From Welwitschia mirabilis (Eukaryota; Gnetophyta; Gnetopsida; Welwitschiales), in assembly GCA_051453625.1 (NCBI GenBank), contig JBOZIK010000001.1, forward strand, positions 293,468,485 to 293,506,310: 37,826 bases of DNA, written 5' to 3'. Each line of letters starts with the position of its first letter. Within the stretch, counting starts at the first letter, position 1. The notes beneath the pieces were generated by a model. The model saw only the letters and a list, made by a program, of their open reading frames with translations. It was not told where the DNA came from and ran no database searches. Positions 30,957 to 37,826 of this stretch are shown here, in pieces. A program made the translations under genes and the position numbers.

Positions 30957-31590
30957 CATTAACAAGTCATGAGTTAGATAAATATGAAGATTCATGTGAT
31001 AAATTATCAATTACTATAGTATTAACTAACTAAATGATGTACATTCATAATAATAGAAATTATGGTTAATGGTTACACTTATATTATGTATAACATTATG
31101 TCTATTCTAATAAGAATATTAAACATTATATAATTTAAGATAATAAACATGTTACAAAAGTGATTAAGTTACTAATTGCATAAAGAACTTGATTTGGAGC
31201 TGAGTATATATTGTTTTGAAGTTAAAGCCTTATTTTAAAATTGTTAAAAGTTTCAAAGTTATGGGTTCAAATTTATAATGTTTACATAAGCTTGTGGTAT
31301 GCATCCCTGTATTGAAAGTACATCTAGACAAGAACTCCAATGTTATGAATATAAGTCATAGGTAAGAATTAAATGCTTAGTGAGTACTTCTAGGGTGATA
31401 AGAATCATCCATTGGTTTTCACCTAGTTCAGAAAGCTATTAACCCTCATATGTATAACATAATTTCCCATAAATCAATTTTACTTAAAAAATAATTGAAT
31501 TCATTTAAAATTAATTTCAAATGTTACAATATCATAATGGAAATTTCATAAAGAAGATAATTAAATAAATTTAGCTTTATAGCAGTACAA
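30955..31590. other. A+T-rich stretch, no gene seen
   Basis: No frame or motif could be supported. The right part is the 5' flank of LINE D. Confidence 0.4.
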
Positions 31591-31624
31591 CTTAAAATTC
31601 CTCGTCACGTCCTGTATTTATCCT

Positions 31625-31795
31625 ATGTGGCTAACCAAAAACGAAAAAAATTTTAAAAGCAAAGATTTCCAAATAGAGGAGATCATCACAGAAGTCAAAT
31701 TTCAGCTTTCCATCAAACTATCCACGATCCAAAAGTTGAAAGACACTCAGAAAAATTGGGCGTGGTGTGAAAGAATGGGCATCTCCCCTGCCTGA
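31625..31795 (+). CDS. C-terminus of LINE ORF2 (truncated)
   Basis: The plus frame reads MWLTKNEKNFKSKDF, then QIEEIITEVKFQLSIKL and KDTQKNWAWCERMGISPA, and ends at TGA 31793-31795. This is the extreme C-terminus of plant L1 ORF2: (I/M)WxxRNxxxF, a helix of the xxLxxxIxxxVxxRL type, then KxxxxNxxxCxxWGI and the stop. Reading further upstream in the same frame gives TSCIYPMW, like the usual ATIYHIW, so the Met is internal and not a start. The frame is undamaged over this length, pointing to a younger insertion than LINE C. Confidence 0.8.
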   Translation: MWLTKNEKNFKSKDFQIEEIITEVKFQLSIKLSTIQKLKDTQKNWAWCERMGISPA

Positions 31796-32606
31796 TGAGT
31801 TAGCTACCTGCAGAACCCACAAGTCATTATTCTAGCAGGTTTCTCTCAATTGAGATGATCACAGATGGAGGAAGCCCAGCTGTTTTCCTCCCTAAGCGTT
31901 CTCCTGTCTAGCCCCCAGAATAGTGTTCCAGAATTATTCCTGGTCAATAAAGGAGTACTGCTATGCATCCTCCTGCCAACATCACCCAGGCTCTTCGGTG
32001 CAGGATCTCTACAGCGTAGGTCTTCAGCTTTTTTTCTCAAAAGAAGCCCCTGATCTGGCCATCTTCCTTGGCAAGGGACACAGTGCTGGAAAATGTTACA
32101 GGCTCCTGCAAATGGCGCATGCTGATGACATGATAGCCACAGCCTGTCTTAGATATGCATTTGCTGGAGACCCCCCCAAAGGGGTCTCCCGAAGCCCGAA
32201 ATGCATCCGTCTGCTTATCCGGAAACGCTTTCCTCTTGCAGTTGTAGACATGTAACCCGGTGTTAAATCATACAGGCTCGCAGTCTAATCCCCTGCACCA
32301 GCAATGCTTATTCATTTCTGTTTGGAGCTAGTATTGTGTGACCGTGTTTCAGGCCTTTCCAAGGTGCAGCTCGCTCTCCTCCAGGTACCCAACGCTGAAA
32401 TGCAGAGCAATCTGAGCTCTTAGGAGGCTTCTTCCAGGATGCTGTCTTTCAGCAGTATATTTTGTCCAGGCCATCAGAGCTGGAACTGGCAAGCGCCGAG
32501 AATTTGCAACTTCCTATCATTTTTTCTGCTGAGTCTTTCTACATAGTTTTTCTTTTAGGGGTTGTACTAAACGTTTCAGATTAATGAAAATTCTTCAATT
32601 TCATTC
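31796..32606 (+). other. LINE D 3' UTR
   Basis: Lies between the ORF2 stop and the poly-A. It is G+C-rich relative to the surroundings, retains CpG, and contains a perfect hairpin (32166-32189). Open frames of 62, 64 and 110 codons overlap on both strands here (within 31846-32255) without motifs. I treat them as chance frames in higher-G+C DNA. Confidence 0.65.
32166..32189 (+). other. Perfect hairpin in LINE D 3' UTR
   Basis: GGAGACCCC, a six-base spacer CCCAAA, then GGGGTCTCC: a 9-bp fully paired stem, with seven G-C and two A-T pairs. Some LINEs use a 3' UTR stem-loop for recognition by their reverse transcriptase; no such role is shown here. Confidence 0.75.
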
Positions 32607-32613
32607 AAAAAAA

Positions 32614-35512
32614 TATAAAAGAAAATAAATTACATCATAGAAGATTTAAGAGGACTCAATGATAATAATTCTTGTGAAACATGGAGTTTATATAGAGAAA
32701 CGCTATAATGAATAGAAAACCATGAAATAAAAATACAGACAAATTAAGAAAATCAATTAGATATGTAAATTTATGGGGTAAAACACTTAAATGAAAAGAA
32801 ATTCATCCATGGAAGAAGAAAAAGTTCTAGTATCAATTATGTAGAGGAATTTTCTATCACATTAAACCCTTTAACAGGTTTAAGATTTTAACCTAAGTAA
32901 ATCTTAAAAACCTTAAATATTAGCCTTCGTTCACTTTATTTCCTCTCTTATTTCTTCATAATTCATGCTTTATATTTTAACTATATTATGTAACTGTACT
33001 ATTAAGGGCTAATAGTACTTTACAAAATTATAACATAACACAAACCTCTAATATAATATTTAACTTATAATCCTAATAATAATACCCTGCTTAGAGTTAT
33101 CTATAAGGTAAAACTAAAAGTTATGATAATGAAAGTAGGCATAGCTTTTATATTTTTAATTTGTCATTTTGAATCATAGTATCCTCGAAGGGCTAGCTAA
33201 AGTTTGATATATATGAAGACAGAAGTACTCTTTATAGATAATTATAAGAAAGAGGAGAATTAAACCATTGATGCATCAAGATTTGAGTATTTTTTCCTCT
33301 AAGTAAGTACATGCTACATCTCATAACTTTAGATTATCTTATTTATTAATTCTTGATTTACACATATCTTGTATATTATGGGTCTATTACATAAATTATT
33401 AAATAAAATTAAATAACTAAATGATACCTAATGACTTTTTATAAGTAATTAAAAAGTGTACTTGAATTTATTAAACTAAATAAATTGCAAATTTTAGTTG
33501 TGGAAATTCTTACATGACCTATAAGGAATAAATCTAGACATCAAGTTATGAGAATAAAACTAAACTTTTATTATATTTGAATAGATTTCATAGAAATATT
33601 AGACCATTCAAGTAATACAAGATACCTTATGATCAATATTTCTAGATTACATTAAATATGTCTAATACTTACGTATCCTAAAATCATTCTTAAAGTATTG
33701 TCTTGCTATGACTAGTGATAACATAAATAACTTATATAGAGTTTTACTCATGATATGCCATTTGCGTCTAAAAAAATTTAATGCCATTACATTTCAAGAA
33801 AATGTGATGCTTATTATTTTCTACTTATAACAGGAAAAGTTAATATACTTGATCCTCTCATTGGACATTATCCTATCTTCTAATTTTAACAGTAAAATGA
33901 TGAGACTCCATCCTTACTCTGCTAATTAGATTGCGTGTTTTTAGTGTATTATTACAAATAGATACTTTAGTTTCTCCTTGAGCTCACTTCCTTGAAGAGT
34001 TTCATAATAGAACTAAATTTTTTTGCTATCAACTATCTTGCAATATTGCTTAATAACTATTGATTTCATTATGTGGAGAATTATTTTAGACTCTTGAGTT
34101 ATATGATGATTCCAAATGCTTCATTCTTATAGATACAGCTTCCTTTAGCATATCATTCCTTTTATTAAGTAATTTGAGATACCTTAACTAAAATTTTAGT
34201 TTTGTTATCAACTCTAATGTTCTGATAAAAGATTAAATGTTGACATATTGTCTTAGCTTTAAAAGGTTAAGTATCAACCTCTAACAATATCATTTTATAT
34301 GGTACTTTAGCTTTAATCTTGGGTTTATCTACAAAAATTTGTTTTTAAATTTTCTGTATTTTATTCAATAAATCTTTGGCAAGCCTTACACTCCACATTA
34401 AACATTAATATAAAATGACTTGCTGCACAATCATGTGAAATAATTTCTTTCATACCTATCATGATGAGATATTTTCTTTCTTACAATTTCTCTGTATAGC
34501 ATAATGATAAATCAAAAATCTATGTACATTTTTACTTTTTTCCTTACTAAAATGAATGAAATGATAGTTGTTTAGTAATATGCTATGATGAATTAAATAA
34601 CATTATTATGGTATATTGCTATTACATACAAATAACTTGATTTTGCAAGATAATTATTCCAATATGAGAATAGTGAGAGTCTTGCTATAAAAAAGGGAAA
34701 TGGTTATAACAATTAAACTAATGCATAAAAGAAGTAAACACTTACTAATGTAAGGAAATCATTGAAAAGATGGGAACAGGAGGCACAAAAAGAATAGAAA
34801 CTACTAAGGATGTACATATAAATATGTGATGTGGAGGAGACATGGAGATATTTTTGGCAAGTTGAGAAATAGCTGGAAAGCACATCTATGGCAAAGAAGA
34901 TCATGGTGCAAGAACTGCAAAGTAACTTCCTAATATTACACCTATTGTGAAAACATACAAAATTTATTAGTGTTGTATTTTCTAGATAGTAATACAAGTT
35001 TGTATTCCTAAAAGGATTTTGTATTACTATGAGGGTAATTTGGAAAAGCGACTTGCTATTATTTTATTGCTCTTACTATTAATCTTAGCTAGAGTTAATA
35101 TTAAGGTAGTATATTGGTTATAAATAAGTGATACACATAATCTGCCTATGTTTTCTCTATTTTGTTTATTTTCATTCCCCACTTCCTCTAAATCTTATTC
35201 ATATTAGAGTAATTATTAGAATATCATTTTATTAGGAATAATCATTCTTGAGAATGAATGTATTCTAATTCAATAAAGAAACTCTTTATTTGAGTTAAAA
35301 TCATGATAAAAGAAACTCCATATAAAAATTAGTAATGATTAAAGTTTGTGTGTGATAATATAGTTTTTATTTTTTTCCCTAGTACTTTTGTAGTATAGCT
35401 ATGTTTTTTTCCTCCTTAAGTATTTTGTTAAAATTAGTTACTATTTTATAGCATTTCTAGTAAAATAAAAGGATTGTCATTTTGGTGATAGAAGGAGGAC
35501 ACTTCTAGTCTT
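32614..35512. other. A+T-rich unresolved region
   Basis: Nearly 3 kb with no named element. A protein-like minus-strand segment at 34165-34341 is listed separately. The 94-codon minus frame at 34713-34997 is Cys/Ser/Tyr-rich with no motif. Confidence 0.4.
34165..34341 (-). pseudogene. Unrecognised protein-like segment with one stop
   Basis: One minus-strand frame reads QIFVDKPKIKAKVPYKMILL, then EVDT, a stop, PFKAKTICQHLIFYQN and IRVDNKTKILVKVSQI. The balanced mix of charged, aromatic and aliphatic residues is unlike the random frames around it. I do not recognise the family. It may be a piece of another transposon polyprotein. Confidence 0.3.
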
Positions 35513-35779
35513 TTGACTAAAACGATGAATATCCTTTTGATAAAAGATAACCAAGGACAATGGAGGTATGAGAAAAGACAATATATCCAGAATCCTAAAA
35601 AATATAAGTTGGATGAATCAACCAGTGATGTAGTAAGAACTGAGATTGATCCCTATCACTCAATGGAGGATATGAAAACACTTAAGAGAAGTCATGAAGA
35701 GTTACAGTGTAAAACAGACCTATTGATACAAGCTCAAATAGGAAGAGAAAAACTACAAAGAACAGAAGGGTTGTATTAG
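35513..35779 (+). CDS. Unrecognised 88-codon charged ORF
   Basis: The plus frame begins MTKTMNILLIKDNQGQWRYE and is rich in K, E, D, Q and R; the second half (MEDMKTLKRSHEELQCKTDL, then IQAQIGREKLQRT) looks helical, possibly coiled. After the stop at TAG the same frame reads on as DEEEAINFTPLRINHLLQNL. It stands out from the A+T-rich background but matches no family I can name. It lies just left of repeat A copy 2, where the interior of that LTR element would be, but on the opposite strand. It may be a gag-like or host-gene relic. Confidence 0.3.
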   Translation: MTKTMNILLIKDNQGQWRYEKRQYIQNPKKYKLDESTSDVVRTEIDPYHSMEDMKTLKRSHEELQCKTDLLIQAQIGREKLQRTEGLY

Positions 35780-35811
35780 GATGAAGAAGAGGCAATTAAC
35801 TTTACTCCTCT

Positions 35812-35823
35812 GAGAATTAACCA
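35812..35823 (-). promoter_or_regulatory. Degraded primer-site-like sequence beside repeat A copy 2
   Basis: GAGAATTAACCA aligns with CCTTTGATACCA beside copy 1 and is followed by a matching TTATTACA / TTGTTACA. It would not be called on its own. Confidence 0.3.
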
Positions 35824-36540
35824 TTTATTACAAAACTTATTTAGCAATTAAAAGTAAAAAAGAATAATTAATAAATGAATAATAAATTAGAAATATAAAT
35901 AATTTAAAAAAACTTATGTTGTTTATATTCTTTCTAGTCTAATTCTATGCAAGAATGTAGATCTTTTTCGCATTAAGAATGTCAAGGACATATGTTATCT
36001 TTCACTAGCAAAGTGTAATCCATTCATATATTTTCTTAAATACATATTTTCATCTTAAAAAATTATATTATAATGTAAAGTTGGTATCAACTTATAATAC
36101 TATCAATTACATTAGTATAATAATGCACAAAGTAATACTTAATAGAAGAGACAAGGGAGAATGTACATTATTTTATTAATTATTGGAGAAATTAATTTAA
36201 CTTTTTCTTTTTGTTATCTAGTTTGCTACAAATCTTATTAAAGAAGGATGAAGCTAATGCCTAAAACCTATAATTTAATATTTGGCTATAATAATATATT
36301 ACGTAATAGCAAAATTTGAGCATTATCTTGAAGACATTCAAGAGGTAGATTAAGAATATCTTCATTTGAAAAAACTGTTAAAAATTTTTAATGATGCTAT
36401 AGACTTATTATCAAAGTTGTAGAAGTAAGAGTAAATTTTTTAGAAGATGTATACATTTATTTCATTCATATGAGCCAAAGTTAGAATTGCAATAAAATTT
36501 ATTTTACTTTTTTTCTTTTTTGTTTTTTTAATGGTGATGT
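35824..36540 (-). repeat. LTR-like repeat A, copy 2
   Basis: Direct-orientation partner of 5122-5835, with the same anchors in the same order over about 700 bp. Similarity stops abruptly at 36540, where the 60-bp tandem array begins, so the array or its parent element seems to have interrupted this copy. Confidence 0.7.
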
Positions 36541-36736
36541 GAATGTAAAGACCCAAAATTTCTACGGTTGAAAATCTTTAAACTCGATGCTCTGATACCA
36601 AAATGTAAAGACCCAAAATTTCTACAGTTTAAAATCTTCAAACTCAATGCTCTGATACCAAAATGTAAACGTCCAATAATTTCTAATGTTGAAAAATTCA
36701 AATCTTCCTTAAGATTTCTTAGCTCTAATACCCAAA
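36541..36736 (-). repeat. Tandem array of LTR-end/primer-site units
   Basis: Units 1 (36541-36600) and 2 (36601-36660) are exactly 60 bp and differ at five positions. Unit 3 (36661 to about 36734) is longer and more diverged. Each ends in GCTCTGATACCA or a decayed form, the complement of the tRNA-Met primer site, and begins with AATGTAAAGACCC, like the LTR end TGTAACACCC found at 36737. The junction between LTR end and primer site is thus repeated about three times. Confidence 0.85.
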
Positions 36737-37337
36737 TGTAACACCCAAAAATTATAGTGTAGTTGGTAAACTTCTAATTACGAAGCTATAATTCCAATTT
36801 GATACATCCACTAGATTTGAAGAAAATTTTAATTATTAGGTAGAACTTCATCGATAAGCTTTGATCTAATATATTACCTAGATAGAGTATTATTTATTAG
36901 CCAAGTGACTCTATGCAAACCATTAGATATAATCTAAATTCAATTTTAAGCTCAACAAGTTCCTACTTAAAGCTGTTTACATAATATAGATGATGAAATG
37001 ATAAAAGACTAGTTAAATCCTGCCAAGTCAATAATCCTATTAAGGACAATGTTTAACCATGAGTAGGCATAAGTATGCAGTAGAGTATTAGTTAATCTTA
37101 ACTATAACAATTAAAATTTCACACCTAATAACTTATTAGAAAGGATGCTAGGCATCTAAGTTTGCTAAGTAATTTGATAGGTATACATACATTTGTAAGT
37201 AAATGGTACTTTGAAGAGCATTCATGAGTATAAAACATATTAGGTAAAAGGAGAGCTAATGATATCTAAGAAAGGTATTACCTATAAAACAAAATAATAT
37301 GGATTAAATATATATATTAGGAATATTCTTCTCAACC

Positions 37338-37354
37338 TTTTTTTTTTTTTTTTT
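37338..37354 (+). repeat. Poly-T run (17 T)
   Basis: Seventeen uninterrupted T. It could be a poly-A tract of a minus-strand insertion, but no element end could be recognised beside it. Confidence 0.95.
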
Positions 37355-37590
37355 ACTTGTTAAGATTTAACTTAATACGCTAAAAAGTAAGTAGAGCTTA
37401 GGTAATGATAATATTATTAAAAGCCATTGATTTAATTTATAAAATTTTACTTTCAAGTTAGCTTGAAGGAGGGGAAAATTGATCATTTGATATCTTTTCT
37501 TTCTTTTTATCATTCCTTAAATCATCGGATGGGATAACGTATTTAACTGAAATGCTAATTGGTTACCAAAAGAAAAGGATATGGTTCACA

Positions 37591-37600
37591 ATTTTTATAC
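37591..37600 (-). promoter_or_regulatory. TATA-like site in terminal LTR-like sequence
   Basis: The minus strand reads GTATAAAAAT. If the block is an LTR in minus orientation, this is a plausible U3 promoter, with about 860 bases to the LTR end at 36737. Weak on its own. Confidence 0.3.
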
Positions 37601-37826
37601 CACACTTCATACACAGAAGAAGAACCGAAGCGCACATCTTTGAGATACCAAGAAGGTGGCAATACGCAAGGAGTGATTCTTTAAGGAATTAATTTGGGGA
37701 AAATTGTGTATGAGAGTTAGTGCTACATCTAGAAATTGAAAGGAGGAGTTCAGGAGAGTATTGAGAAACGTCCTTGTATGTGAAGCGCTGCATAAAAGAG
37801 AGGACACGCTGGAGAGAATGAGGCAT

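Larger units (their letters stand above)
31591..32613 (+). mobile_element. 3' end of an L1-type LINE (LINE D), 5'-truncated
   Basis: The plus strand holds the last 56 or so codons of ORF2 (31625-31795), about 0.8 kb of G+C-richer 3' UTR, and a tail of TTCAATTTCATTC followed by seven A (32607-32613). Severe 5' truncation is typical of LINE insertions primed from the 3' end. AAATAAATT occurs both just upstream (31563-31571) and downstream (32623-32631) and might be part of a target duplication, but in such A+T-rich DNA this is weak. It is the only recognised element on the plus strand apart from the insertion in LINE B. Confidence 0.8.
36737..37826 (-). repeat. LTR-like sequence running off the window
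   Basis: It starts TGTAACACCC next to a primer-site-like GCTCTAATACCCA, a junction common at the end of plant gypsy LTRs read on the other strand. No second copy is inside the window, so the length is unknown. The part right of about 37480 is richer in G+C and has a TATA-like site. A 66-codon minus frame (37607-37807) has no motif and looks fortuitous. Confidence 0.5.

Noticed and set aside
31865-32255. 62- and 110-codon plus frames in the LINE D 3' UTR
   Set aside because: They overlap each other and an antisense frame, have no motif, and follow the ORF2 stop of LINE D.
5122-36540. The two repeat A copies as LTRs of one 31-kb element
   Set aside because: Primer-site-like sequence sits at the same side of both copies, which does not fit a 5'/3' LTR pair, and unrelated elements fill the space.
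36541-36736. CRISPR-like array
   Set aside because: The units are directly adjacent without spacers and contain retroelement primer sites; the DNA is plant nuclear.
1-37826. tRNA or rRNA genes
   Set aside because: No cloverleaf with a GGTTCGAATCC-type arm and no 5S or 18S-25S core could be seen; primer-site sequences only mimic a tRNA end.

Overview
This window looks like nuclear DNA from a plant, most likely a flowering plant, and it is an intergenic landscape of old transposable elements. The reasons are L1-type LINEs next to Ty1/copia and Ty3/gypsy retrotransposons, tRNA-Met-type primer sites, very A+T-rich and CpG-poor decayed DNA, and assembly gaps (532, 100, 13 and 269 N). I found no convincing host gene, tRNA, rRNA or CRISPR array. 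Almost everything recognisable was found by reading decayed protein motifs in frames broken by stops and frameshifts, so most boundaries are approximate.

Left end (1-4500): two incomplete copies of one Ty3/gypsy family lie head to tail on the minus strand. Each shows LTR, primer-binding site, leader and gag; the first also reaches the start of the protease. A 100-N gap separates them. The next block (5110-5835) is an LTR-like repeat whose second copy lies about 30.7 kb away at 35812-36540.

Middle (6190-18000): a decayed L1-type LINE on the minus strand runs from about 15560 down to about 6190. It is split by a nearly complete but dead Ty1/copia element (10213-14828), also on the minus strand, with both LTRs, a polypurine tract, gag, protease, integrase, RT and RNase H remnants. 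A probable target-site duplication flanks the copia. Upstream of the LINE is a second Ty3/gypsy remnant (gag, protease, RT; about 15640-17970).

Right half: 18000-22440 is A+T-rich and unresolved. A younger, CpG-richer LINE (22451-25775, minus) carries an LTR-bounded insertion with a perfect 5-bp TAAAA duplication and an internal gap. A long unresolved stretch holds a (TG)n microsatellite. At about 31590-32613 is the 3' end of another LINE on the plus strand, with an intact C-terminal reading frame, a long 3' UTR and a perfect hairpin. After more unresolved DNA come an unrecognised 88-aa ORF (35513-35779), the second LTR-like repeat, a 60-bp tandem array in which an LTR-end/primer-site junction is repeated, and an LTR-like sequence that runs off the window.

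The features do not form a pathway. They record successive insertions and decay: A+T-rich CpG-poor elements (LINE at 6-15 kb, copia, gypsy at 16-18 kb) look old, and the CpG-retaining blocks (1.5-4.1, 22.5-24.1 and 31.6-32.6 kb) look younger. No new defence, regulatory or metabolic system is visible. The most unusual structures are the tandem LTR-end/primer-site array, the nested insertions with readable target duplications, and the hairpin in the LINE 3' UTR.
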